Of a stretch of 64,000 nucleotides of DNA, positions 42,374-50,484 are shown in pieces (within the stretch, counting starts at the first letter, position 1; every line of letters starts with the position of its first letter). This stretch comes from Clostridia bacterium (GTDB taxonomy: Bacteria; Bacillota; Clostridia; Christensenellales; Aristaeellaceae), in assembly GCA_017541105.1 (NCBI GenBank), contig JAFXZS010000008.1:1-64000 (forward strand), written 5' to 3'. The notes under the pieces were generated by a model. The model was not told the origin of the DNA. It did no database searches and saw nothing but the letters and a program-made list of their open reading frames with translations. Both the position numbers and the translations under genes were made by a program.

Positions 42374-44537
42374 ATCTCGGCCGGATCACCGCATGGTGAT
42401 GCGTGATCTCCGCCTGCAGCTGTTTCCCCTTCGCCGTGAAGGGAAAGGAAAGCCGGGTAATCTGCCGCGGAAGCCTCGGATGAAGTTCCGCCTCTCCGCG
42501 GACCACCCGCAGGCCGGCAAACCCCAGGGCCGCGATCATCCACGCGCCTCCGTTCGCGGCAGGATGCGTCCCGCCGATATAGATTTCGCCGGCCCATTGT
42601 TTTCCGCCGCCCGTGACGTCAATGGACGCCGTCCGGAGGAAAAGATCCCAAGCCTCGTCCAGCCTGCCGGTCCGGCAGGCCGTCAGGGCATACATGCAGG
42701 AGGAAAGGCTGGATCCGTGTTCCGTCCTGGGTTCGTAATACGCCCAGTTCGCGTCCGCTTCCTCATCGGTGAAATCCCCGGGAAACAGCGCGATCATGGC
42801 GATTACATCCGCCTGTTTGATAATCTGCGTCGTCCCCGCCACGCCATGGTCGCCGCCCCAGTACTCCTTCGGATGGCACAGCCGGGCGCGCACGGTTTCC
42901 AGCGAACAGTCCTCCAGGCCAAAATACCCGTCGAACTGTTCGATGACGCCGCCGCGGATGACCGGCCCGCGAATACGCTGGATCAGTGTGCCCAGCCGTT
43001 CCCAGTCCGCTTCGTATGCCAGCTTTTTCAGCAGTGCCTCAAACCAGCCCCGGCGGTCCGTGAAGATTTCCTCCAGACGCAGCGCGCTTTCCAGGCAGTG
43101 GCGGATCATCCGGTTGGTGAATGCGTTGTTGCTCACCCGCTCATGGTATTCGTCCGGCCCGATCACGTCGTCGTAATCCACGTCGTCCCGGTCCAGATGG
43201 GCATTGCTCCTGTTCAGGTAGAAGCGGGCGCATTCCAGAATCACTTCCGCCCCGCCGTTTTCCAGCAGGGAGCGGTCCCCCGTTATTTCATAGTAACTGC
43301 GCAGGGCATAGACGATATCCGCGCTGATATGGATCTGTTTGTCCCGGAAATAAGTCCTGACAGGGCGGTGGGTAAAAACATCCACCACATTGAAGTTGGT
43401 ACAGCCTTCCTCTCCGCCCTCCTGGCTTTCCCAGGCATAGAACGCGCCGCGAAAGCCGTATTCCGCGGCTTTTTTCAGCGCTCCCGGCAGGGTTTCGATG
43501 CGGTATGCCAGCAGCGATCTGGCGATCTCAGGCTGGGTATGGACAAACATCGGGAAATAGAAGATCTCCGCATCCCAGAATACCGCGCCCTTATAGGTCT
43601 GTCCGGAAAGCCCCCGGGCGGGAATGGACATGCTGCCTGCATGGCGCGGCGCGATACAGTTCAGATGATACTGGCTCGCCCGCAGCGCCAGCGCTGCCGC
43701 TCCGTCCCCTTCCAGAACCATTTCCGACCGGTCCCGGATGGCGTCCCATGCCTGCATATGCTCCCGCAGGCATGCGTCAAAGCCCTTCTTTCCGGCGTTC
43801 AGGCAGGTCTCTTCGGCCGCGGCTTTGCAATCCCCGCGGTCCAGGGAAGTATACACCCCCGCGAAAACGGAAAGCGCCAGCTCTTCTCCGCTTCTGACCT
43901 GTTTCCGCCAGACCCGGAATACCCCGCCTTTTCCCGTTTCGTATGTTTCTTCAACGGCAAACGCCGGCACGGCATGCTGGGCTGTGGCCACCGTGATTCG
44001 TTTCTCTCCGGTCACGGCTTCGCAGCACAGGATCCTGCCTGCCTGGTACTGCTTGTCAAACAGGTGCGGCCCGTTGATGTCCCAGATGTCATCCGGGATT
44101 CCCGCCCGGATCTCCAGCATTCCGTCCCGCCGGATCCGGATCCTCAGGCAGTCGGCCATCAGGTGGCAGTCCGCCATCGACAGAAACCGTTCGCTGTGAA
44201 GGCTGAGCGGGCCGTAATCCGTATCCCGGCTGAGCAGCCCGTACCGGTAATCAAGCGCCGTTTCGTGCCGCACTGTTTCCGCGGATGCGGGCGTCATTGA
44301 TGCCCCGTCAAAAGACAGCCGCACCGACAGCCCATGCGGCGCGTTCACGGGTTCCCGCCAGCGGTCCCGGTACCGATCGTATACGCCGGCCAGCGTGACC
44401 GCGGCATACTGCCCGCTTCCGTCTTCCTCCGGAATCCCCCGCATGCCCATATATCCGTTGGCGCACAGAAAACGGTTGCCGTCCGACGCGATGTTTCCGG
44501 CGTCATAGCCGATTTTTTTCAGAATCGCGTTTTCCAT
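42372..44537 (-). CDS. GH65 disaccharide phosphorylase (first)
   Basis: 721 residues with the GH65 layout: N-terminal beta-sandwich (1-250), linker helices, alpha/alpha barrel (about 280-640) and a C-terminal sandwich. Key features are GAVFWDAEIFYFPMF (substrate loop), general acid Glu463 in VIGPDEYHERVSNNAFTN, IIKQADVIAM, and the phosphate-binding YEPRTEHGSSLSS. It splits an alpha-linked glucose disaccharide with phosphate, with inversion, to beta-glucose-1-phosphate. Its shorter N-terminus resembles nigerose, kojibiose and related phosphorylases, but the linkage cannot be told from these motifs. No signal peptide. Last gene of the operon. Confidence 0.88.
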   Translation of the reverse strand: MENAILKKIGYDAGNIASDGNRFLCANGYMGMRGIPEEDGSGQYAAVTLAGVYDRYRDRWREPVNAPHGLSVRLSFDGASMTPASAETVRHETALDYRYGLLSRDTDYGPLSLHSERFLSMADCHLMADCLRIRIRRDGMLEIRAGIPDDIWDINGPHLFDKQYQAGRILCCEAVTGEKRITVATAQHAVPAFAVEETYETGKGGVFRVWRKQVRSGEELALSVFAGVYTSLDRGDCKAAAEETCLNAGKKGFDACLREHMQAWDAIRDRSEMVLEGDGAAALALRASQYHLNCIAPRHAGSMSIPARGLSGQTYKGAVFWDAEIFYFPMFVHTQPEIARSLLAYRIETLPGALKKAAEYGFRGAFYAWESQEGGEEGCTNFNVVDVFTHRPVRTYFRDKQIHISADIVYALRSYYEITGDRSLLENGGAEVILECARFYLNRSNAHLDRDDVDYDDVIGPDEYHERVSNNAFTNRMIRHCLESALRLEEIFTDRRGWFEALLKKLAYEADWERLGTLIQRIRGPVIRGGVIEQFDGYFGLEDCSLETVRARLCHPKEYWGGDHGVAGTTQIIKQADVIAMIALFPGDFTDEEADANWAYYEPRTEHGSSLSSCMYALTACRTGRLDEAWDLFLRTASIDVTGGGKQWAGEIYIGGTHPAANGGAWMIAALGFAGLRVVRGEAELHPRLPRQITRLSFPFTAKGKQLQAEITHHHAVIRPR

Positions 44538-44553
44538 GGTTTCCCTTCTTCCG

Positions 44554-46851
44554 TCAGATCATGCAGGGAACCGTCAGTTCTTCCGTTCCGAGGCAGTATT
44601 CCCTGTCGTATACCCGTATGGAGACCGGTGCCCCTTCCGCCAGGCTGAACATGGTGCCGGCCTTCTCCATTCGGACCCGGATCACCCGTCCGCGGCACAC
44701 CAGGGAAAAGCTCAGCCGCTTCCAGCGGTCCGGAATCCGCGGCGCGAAGCGGAGCATATCTCCGTCGCTGCGAAGCCCGGCAAAGCCATAGACAATATTC
44801 GCCCAGGCCATGGCAATGCTGGTCACATGCAGGCCTTCGCGGGTATTGCGGTTATAGTTGTCCAGGTCCAGCCGCGTGGCATGGCCGAAAAACCGGACCG
44901 CGTCCTCCATCCTGTCCAGTTCCGCCGCCAGAACGGAATGGATGGCCGGGGACAGGGAGGATTCGTGGATCGTCCTCGGCTCATAATATTCATAATTGAC
45001 GCGTTTGGCTTCCCTGCTGAAGGAAGAGTTGTACAGATACAGGATCATGAGCACATCCGGCTGCTTGATCATGTCCGTCCGGTAAATCCGGTCATAGGAC
45101 CAGTGCTCATAAAGCGGAAAATCGCTGACCGGCACGTCATTGATCTCCGTATGCGGCAGGTCGAAAAATCCGTCATGCTGTTCAATCAGCCCGTTCTCCG
45201 CGCAGGGGATATACATTTCCTCCGCCATGTTCATCCACGTGTCCGGTTCCTCCGGACCCAGCGCGGTTTTCTCTGCCAGCGTCGCCCAGGCTTCCGGCTG
45301 TTCCGCGCGCATTCTTTGAAGAATCCGCGCCGCATACTCCAGCGTACGCTTCCCCATATAGTTGGTATAAGCGTTGTTGTTCACCATCATATGGAATTCA
45401 TCCGGCCCCATCACGCCATAGAATCCGTATTTCCCCGTCAAACCTCCCCGGGCTGCCCGGCTGGCCAGAAAGCGCGCAATCTGCAGCAGCATTTCCGCCC
45501 CGTACCGCCACAGGAACCCGTCGTCTCCCGTCAGATGAACATAATGCCAGATACCGTATGCCACCGCCGTTCCCGGCTGAAGCTGCAGGCTGGCGTGCTG
45601 CCAGAGGGAGCAGGCTTCGTCCCCGTTCAGCGTGGCAATGGGATAGCATGCGCCTTTGCAGTCCAGCATTTTTGCCCGCTCCAGTGCCATGGGCAGGGTG
45701 TTGTAGCGGAAAAGCAGCAGGTTTTTCGCCGCCTCCGGGCGCGTGAACAGATAGAACGGAAGGCAGCAGGCCTCCGTGTCCCAGAAGGCGTGCCCGTTAT
45801 AAGCCTCTCCCGTCATTCCCTTCGCTCCGATATTGTGGCGCGTGCTGCCGCCGTTGTATGTCTGGGCCAGCTGAAAACTGCAGAAGTGGATTCCCTGCTG
45901 CTCTGCCTCCGCAGCCTCCTCCGTTTCCGCGCCGGATGCCTCGATCCGAATGTCGGAGATCTGCCAGTACGCTTCCCAATAGGACCGCTGCGCGGCCAGC
46001 GCTTCTTCCGCGGAAATCCGGCCGCATTCCGCCAGGGCATTCTTCCCCTGCTGCCGCAGCGATTCGCCCCCGTTTCCGTTGAAAAGGAGGACAACGCGTT
46101 TCTCAACCGTGCAGGGCTTTCCCTGCTCCAGACGGATCGTTCCTCTTCCGTGGACCGCTTTTCCGTCCTTCTCCGCAATGAATCCCCCGGGCATATCCAG
46201 AATGGCGCCGGCAAACACTTCCTGCCCGGACCGCGTCGTACGGGCCTGAAGCATTATCCTGTCCGCTTCCGTTTCCGCGTATGTTTCCTGCCAGAAACAC
46301 CTGCGGTACCCTTCATGAACCGTGTCAAAGGACAGTCCCGACGAAACCGCGATCTCTCCGGTAAAATTCAGCGCTTCCAGGGTGATCCGCTGGTAAGCCC
46401 GTTCCCGGTGAACCATGTCCGTAAAGCGGAGGAAGGACAGCCGCAGCTCTTTTCCGGAAGCGGCCTCCCAGACAAATTGCCGGGTCAGCGTCCCGGTCCG
46501 CATATTCAGCTCCCGCCGGAAATCGCGGAACCGGACCCGCCCCAGATCCAGCTTTTCCCCGTCCAGGCGGATTTTCGTCATCAGCCAGTCCGCCGCTGGA
46601 ATCATGAAATGAGTATGGTCAATAATCCCCCGGTAGGACCGCGGAAGCTCCTCAAGATCATAGACGCCGTTGACATAGGCGCCGCGGAGGCTGTCCATGC
46701 TTCCTCCCTCGTCAAAGCATCCCCGGATCCCCATGGTCTCATTGGCCAGGGAGAATACGGATTCACTGACCCTGGAGTAGGCAGGATCAAACCCCTCCTC
46801 AATCACGCTCCAGGGATCAACCTTGAAATACCGGTCTGCCGTTTTAGCCAT
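44554..46851 (-). CDS. GH65 disaccharide phosphorylase (second)
   Basis: 765 residues, clearly a diverged paralogue of the neighbouring GH65. It has the longer N-terminus of the maltose/kojibiose phosphorylase type (DPWSVIEEGFDPAYSRVSES, ETMGIRGCFDEGG). It also has NGHAFWDTEACCLPFYLFTR, the general acid Glu485 in VMGPDEFHMMVNNNAYTN, DMIKQPDVLMI, and the phosphate-site segment YEPRTIHESSLSP, where the first enzyme has HGSSLS. Different loops in the two paralogues suggest that they split two different linkages, for example from a mixed glucan. There is no signal peptide. It is 22 bases from the permease gene and 16 from the second GH65. Confidence 0.88.
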   Translation of the reverse strand: MAKTADRYFKVDPWSVIEEGFDPAYSRVSESVFSLANETMGIRGCFDEGGSMDSLRGAYVNGVYDLEELPRSYRGIIDHTHFMIPAADWLMTKIRLDGEKLDLGRVRFRDFRRELNMRTGTLTRQFVWEAASGKELRLSFLRFTDMVHRERAYQRITLEALNFTGEIAVSSGLSFDTVHEGYRRCFWQETYAETEADRIMLQARTTRSGQEVFAGAILDMPGGFIAEKDGKAVHGRGTIRLEQGKPCTVEKRVVLLFNGNGGESLRQQGKNALAECGRISAEEALAAQRSYWEAYWQISDIRIEASGAETEEAAEAEQQGIHFCSFQLAQTYNGGSTRHNIGAKGMTGEAYNGHAFWDTEACCLPFYLFTRPEAAKNLLLFRYNTLPMALERAKMLDCKGACYPIATLNGDEACSLWQHASLQLQPGTAVAYGIWHYVHLTGDDGFLWRYGAEMLLQIARFLASRAARGGLTGKYGFYGVMGPDEFHMMVNNNAYTNYMGKRTLEYAARILQRMRAEQPEAWATLAEKTALGPEEPDTWMNMAEEMYIPCAENGLIEQHDGFFDLPHTEINDVPVSDFPLYEHWSYDRIYRTDMIKQPDVLMILYLYNSSFSREAKRVNYEYYEPRTIHESSLSPAIHSVLAAELDRMEDAVRFFGHATRLDLDNYNRNTREGLHVTSIAMAWANIVYGFAGLRSDGDMLRFAPRIPDRWKRLSFSLVCRGRVIRVRMEKAGTMFSLAEGAPVSIRVYDREYCLGTEELTVPCMI

Positions 46852-46873
46852 CTTGAACCTCTTTCTGCTCCGG

Positions 46874-47743
46874 TCAGCCTTTGATCCCGACGGAAACAGC
46901 GTTCTCGGTCAGCTGCTTCTGGAAAATGAAAAACAGAATAATGGGCGGAATCATGGCAAAGACCACGGAGCGCATCATGGCATCCGCGTTGACGGTCTGT
47001 TCCGTACTGAAAACGAACAGGCGGACCATCACCGTTTGTTTCTCCGCTCCGCGCAGCACGAGGTACGGCAGCAGGAAATCCGACCACGACGCATTGATCG
47101 CGAAGATGGAGATCACCGCGCAGATCGGTTTGGACAGCGGAAGGACAATATGGAAAAATGACTGCAGCTGGCTGCATCCGTCCATCCGGCTGGCTTCGAT
47201 AATAGACGCGGGCAGCGACTCGAAAAACTGTTCGAACAGGATCACATACATCGCGTTCGCGCCGAAGGACAGCCACAGCGGCAGGAAGGAATTGCCCATC
47301 TGGAACTTCTGGATATTCATGAACAGCGGCACAATGCTGATCGTTGCCGGCATCAGCAGGGAAATCATCACCAGCCTCTTCACAACCTTGTATCCTCTGG
47401 GCTTCAGAATGCCGATCCCATACCCCAGCAGTCCATTGAAGATCAGTGCGCAGGCCACGCTTCCCGCCACGGAAATCAGTGAATTCAGGTAGTTCTTTGC
47501 GATTCCCAGCTGGGACCAGGTGGTGGTAAAGGGTTCCGTGCTGAAGGATTCGGGAATGATGCGTGTGCTGGAAACAAACTCCTTGAGGTCCTTGAAGCCT
47601 GCCAGAATCACCCATACCAGCGGAAAGACCGCCAGCATGACCGTCAGGCAGCACAGAAAGATGATGACCCCGTATCCGGCTTTGACGGAGGCGGCGTGCA
47701 GGTCGTATTCCCGGATTACGCCGGTATGCTGCGCACTTTTCAT
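46874..47743 (-). CDS. Carbohydrate ABC permease, MalG type (GH65 locus)
   Basis: 289 residues, six helices, EAA loop ASIIEASRMDGCSQLQSFFH followed by IVLPLSKP, and C-terminus QKQLTENAVSVGIKG. CUT1 family. It pairs with the MalF-like gene 15 bases upstream. No ATPase gene accompanies it. Confidence 0.9.
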   Translation of the reverse strand: MKSAQHTGVIREYDLHAASVKAGYGVIIFLCCLTVMLAVFPLVWVILAGFKDLKEFVSSTRIIPESFSTEPFTTTWSQLGIAKNYLNSLISVAGSVACALIFNGLLGYGIGILKPRGYKVVKRLVMISLLMPATISIVPLFMNIQKFQMGNSFLPLWLSFGANAMYVILFEQFFESLPASIIEASRMDGCSQLQSFFHIVLPLSKPICAVISIFAINASWSDFLLPYLVLRGAEKQTVMVRLFVFSTEQTVNADAMMRSVVFAMIPPIILFFIFQKQLTENAVSVGIKG

Positions 47744-47758
47744 TTTCTCTTTCCCTCC

Positions 47759-48667
47759 TCAGTCCCAGTCGGATTCCTTGCGGTTAAAGTAGGAGTAAAC
47801 CGCCGTCATCACCAGCAGGATCAGCGTGACAATCACCGCCACGGCGGAAGCTTTTCCGTAATTCATCGCCCCGCCGAAGGCATACTGCCACATCAGCTGC
47901 ATCAGGGACAGCGACGCGTTATCCGGCCCTCCCTTTGTCAGCACCATGGGCTCATACATAATCTGGAACACCGAGATGATCTGCAGGATCAGCAGGGTCC
48001 CCGCGAGCTTCCGGATCGCCGGCAGCAGGATATGGAGGATCCGGCGCCAGACAGAAGCGCCGTCAATCGCCGCGGCTTCATACAGCTCCGGGCTGATGCT
48101 CGACATCCCGGCCATATAGATGAGCGCGGTCGCGCCCGCGCCTTTCCAGGTGGCAATCACGATGATGATGGGAATGACCAGCTCCGCCCTTGTCAGGTAG
48201 GACTGGGGCAGAACGCCCAGCTTGCCGAGCAGGATATTCATCACGCCGGATCTTTCCCCTGAAAAGAACGCCGACCACAGAATGATGACAGCCAGCCCCG
48301 GCAGCATATTGGGCAGATACACGGCCGTCCTGAAAAAGCCCTTTCCCCGGGTCGTTTCACCGATCAGCATGGCCAGAAGAACCGGCAGCGCAAATCCGAT
48401 CAGCAGAGACCAGAAAGTATAGGAAAATGTGTTCTGAAGCGCCTGCAGAAAATCGTCCTTCCCCGTTACGCTGATAAAGTTATCCAGCCCGATGAAGCGG
48501 ACCAGCTCCACATTTCTCGTCTTGTACAGGCTCATCCGGATGCTTTCGAACAACGGTTCCCATACGAAAAAGGTCATCAGCAGCAATCCGGGCAGCATGA
48601 TCATCCACGACTGGATGTCGCCCGCCAGTTTCGCGTGGGTCCTGATCTGTTTTTCCTGTCTGCTCAT
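47759..48667 (-). CDS. Carbohydrate ABC permease, MalF type (GH65 locus)
   Basis: 302 residues, six helices, EAA loop ELYEAAAIDGASVWRRILHI followed by LLPAIRK, and C-terminal tail YFNRKESDWD typical of CUT1 MalF/LacF-type permeases. GCAGGAG precedes the ATG. It is separated from the binding protein gene by a hairpin. Confidence 0.9.
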   Translation of the reverse strand: MSRQEKQIRTHAKLAGDIQSWMIMLPGLLLMTFFVWEPLFESIRMSLYKTRNVELVRFIGLDNFISVTGKDDFLQALQNTFSYTFWSLLIGFALPVLLAMLIGETTRGKGFFRTAVYLPNMLPGLAVIILWSAFFSGERSGVMNILLGKLGVLPQSYLTRAELVIPIIIVIATWKGAGATALIYMAGMSSISPELYEAAAIDGASVWRRILHILLPAIRKLAGTLLILQIISVFQIMYEPMVLTKGGPDNASLSLMQLMWQYAFGGAMNYGKASAVAVIVTLILLVMTAVYSYFNRKESDWD

Positions 48668-48686
48668 AGGTCTTCTCCTGCGTCTG

Positions 48687-48726
48687 AAAAGGCATGCCGG
48701 CCGAAACAGCCGCGGACCGGCATGCC
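48687..48726 (-). terminator. Terminator-like hairpin after the GH65-locus binding-protein gene
   Basis: GGCATGCCGG (48691-48700) pairs with CCGGCATGCC (48717-48726), followed on the minus strand by TTTTCAG. Same position as the hairpins at 34708-34741 and 24081-24126. Confidence 0.7.
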
Positions 48727-48743
48727 GTCAGCGTATCCGCCTG

Positions 48744-50174
48744 TCAATAGTCGTTGATCTCATCGTCCAGGTATTCCTGGAAAGATTCCTCCGCTTTCCT
48801 CAGCGCTTTCTCCACGTCCGCGCCTTCCTTGGTGATCACCCGCTGGACAACCGCCGTCAGCTCCCTGTACAGCTGCTGCGCAAAGACGGGTTCCTCGGAT
48901 TTCAGGGTGATGGTGCCTTCGGAGATGGAATCAAAGAAGTCCGCGTACAGCCGCATGTCCACATTGCTGAACTCATCCACAATGGCCTGCTTGGCAGCGT
49001 TGTATTCCGCGTCGTTCCATGCGCTGATCGCCGGGATTACAGGCGCGCCGCGGTCCCGCTTGGCCGCGTAGTCCGCCCGCATGCCCGCAATAATGGAATC
49101 ATCCAGGAAGGGCAGCTTGCCCAGGATTTTCAGGTAAGCCATCAGCGCCGTCGCCTGGTCGGCTGTAATATCCGGAGAGAACATGTAGCAGGTTCCGCCT
49201 GCCAGTGCGTAGCGGCCCGCGTCCCCGGCCGGGAACGGAATCAGCGCGAAATCCTCCACCGGGAGGCCCTTGTTGGCCGTCGGCTGGTCCACGGAATCGT
49301 CCGCGGCGAAATTCATGGCCGCTTCCCCCGTGCCGAGCAGGGAATGCGCTCCCGCCCAGTCCGTGGTGGTGGCGTCCGCGTTAAGGATGTCGTATTTCCA
49401 CCGGAGGTCGCGCATGTACTCCATCGCGGCGATGCATTCCGGGGAAGTGAAATTGCATACCCAGCGGCCGTCCTCATCCTGGTACTCCAGCGCATTCTCG
49501 CCGACGCACCCGAAATTCCACGCGATATTTGTGAACAGCCATCCTCCGTAGGCTTCACTCGCGGGAAATACCAGCCCGGCCTTCCCGGTCTTTTCCCGGA
49601 TGATCTGTCCGTATTCGGCGAGTTCCTGCAGCGTTTTTGGGTAAATCGGCAGCCCGTCGCTGTCCACCAGGCCCGCTTCGCGGAACAGCTCGATATTGAT
49701 ATGCATGCCCAGCACATATCCGTCCCGGGGCAGCCCGTAGATCCGGCCGTTCTCGTCCGCCAGCATTTCAACATATGAGGGACTGAACTGGTCCAGAACC
49801 CCGAACTGTTCCAGCGCGTCTGTAACATCCCCGACAAGATGCTGGCTGATCAGCAGCTGGGGGTCCGTAAAAGGAGGCTGGAAAATGCTCGGCGCGGTTC
49901 CGCCCTTTGCCATGGGAACGTAATTGCTCAGCGTGTAGGAGTAATAGTCCGGAACCAGTGTCACATTCGGATACTGTTTCGCCATGATCGCCTTATAGTT
50001 CTCAAACAGGTCCTTTTCCGCCTGCGGCGCGGTATCCGGAGGCCAGTTGCCCAGTGTGATCGTGCAGGTCAGGTCCGCGTCGATCACTTCTTCCGCCCCT
50101 GCGGAAACGAAAGGTATTCCGCACAGCATGCACAGAGCCAGTAACAGCGATACCATCTTGAACATTCTGCTCAT
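48744..50174 (-). CDS. Carbohydrate ABC solute-binding protein (GH65 locus)
   Basis: A 476-residue SBP_bac_1 protein. The signal peptide MSRMFKMVSLLLALCMLCGI is cleaved near SAGA-EE; cysteines lie in the hydrophobic core but do not form a lipobox. The mature part shows CTITLGNWPPDTAPQAEKDLFE, ISQHLVGDVTDALEQFGVLD, YGLPRDGYVLGMHINIELFREAG and AAMNFAADDSVDQPTANKGLP. First gene of the operon, with GGGAGG before the ATG and an operator at the promoter. The expected ligand is a glucan oligosaccharide or disaccharide that the GH65 enzymes then split. Confidence 0.88.
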   Translation of the reverse strand: MSRMFKMVSLLLALCMLCGIPFVSAGAEEVIDADLTCTITLGNWPPDTAPQAEKDLFENYKAIMAKQYPNVTLVPDYYSYTLSNYVPMAKGGTAPSIFQPPFTDPQLLISQHLVGDVTDALEQFGVLDQFSPSYVEMLADENGRIYGLPRDGYVLGMHINIELFREAGLVDSDGLPIYPKTLQELAEYGQIIREKTGKAGLVFPASEAYGGWLFTNIAWNFGCVGENALEYQDEDGRWVCNFTSPECIAAMEYMRDLRWKYDILNADATTTDWAGAHSLLGTGEAAMNFAADDSVDQPTANKGLPVEDFALIPFPAGDAGRYALAGGTCYMFSPDITADQATALMAYLKILGKLPFLDDSIIAGMRADYAAKRDRGAPVIPAISAWNDAEYNAAKQAIVDEFSNVDMRLYADFFDSISEGTITLKSEEPVFAQQLYRELTAVVQRVITKEGADVEKALRKAEESFQEYLDDEINDY

Positions 50175-50214
50175 CTTTTCTGCCTCCCGGTTTTTATGTC
50201 TTTTCAGTTGTTTA

Positions 50215-50230
50215 GTTTAACGCTAAACTT
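50215..50230. promoter_or_regulatory. LacI operator C (AGTTTAACGCTAAACT)
   Basis: The 14-base core (50216-50229) is the exact reverse complement of GTTTAGCGTTAAAC at sites A and B. It starts eight bases downstream of the -10 box of the GH65 operon promoter. Confidence 0.78.
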
Positions 50231-50238
50231 CGTTATTA

Positions 50239-50268
50239 TTATAGCCTCACATCGAACCTGTTGTCAAT
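50239..50268 (-). promoter_or_regulatory. Promoter of the GH65 operon
   Basis: On the minus strand, TTGACA (50263-50268), an 18-base spacer and TATAAT (50239-50244). Confidence 0.82.
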
Positions 50269-50416
50269 GCCCTTTTCTCTTTTTTCCCGTTTTTCTGCTC
50301 CCGCCGGCCGCTGTTTCCGCCCGTCCCGTTCCGCGCGCCGGAAACGCTGCGGATGATTCTCGCCTGGCTGAGGCGTAAGCCGCCGGAAGATTCGTACGCA
50401 TGCCCGGCAGCAATGG

Positions 50417-50450
50417 AAAAAAAGCAGCGAAAGGATGCTGTCCTTTCGCC
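50417..50450 (-). terminator. Terminator of the acyl-amido synthetase gene
   Basis: GCGAAAGGA (50427-50435) pairs with TCCTTTCGC (50441-50449), followed on the minus strand by TGCTTTTTTT. A strong terminator 35 bases past the stop. Confidence 0.9.
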
Positions 50451-50484
50451 TTGTCTGTCATAGGAGCGGTGAACCCCGCCTGAT

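Larger units (their letters stand above)
50175..50484. other. Intergenic region between binding-protein and acylamide synthetase genes
   Basis: These 310 bases hold the promoter and operator C of the GH65 operon (50215-50268) and the terminator of the acyl-amido synthetase gene (50417-50450). The middle (50270-50410) shows no convincing gene. Confidence 0.6.

Noticed and set aside
44536-46884. A 782-codon plus-strand frame
   Set aside because: Antisense to the second GH65 phosphorylase.
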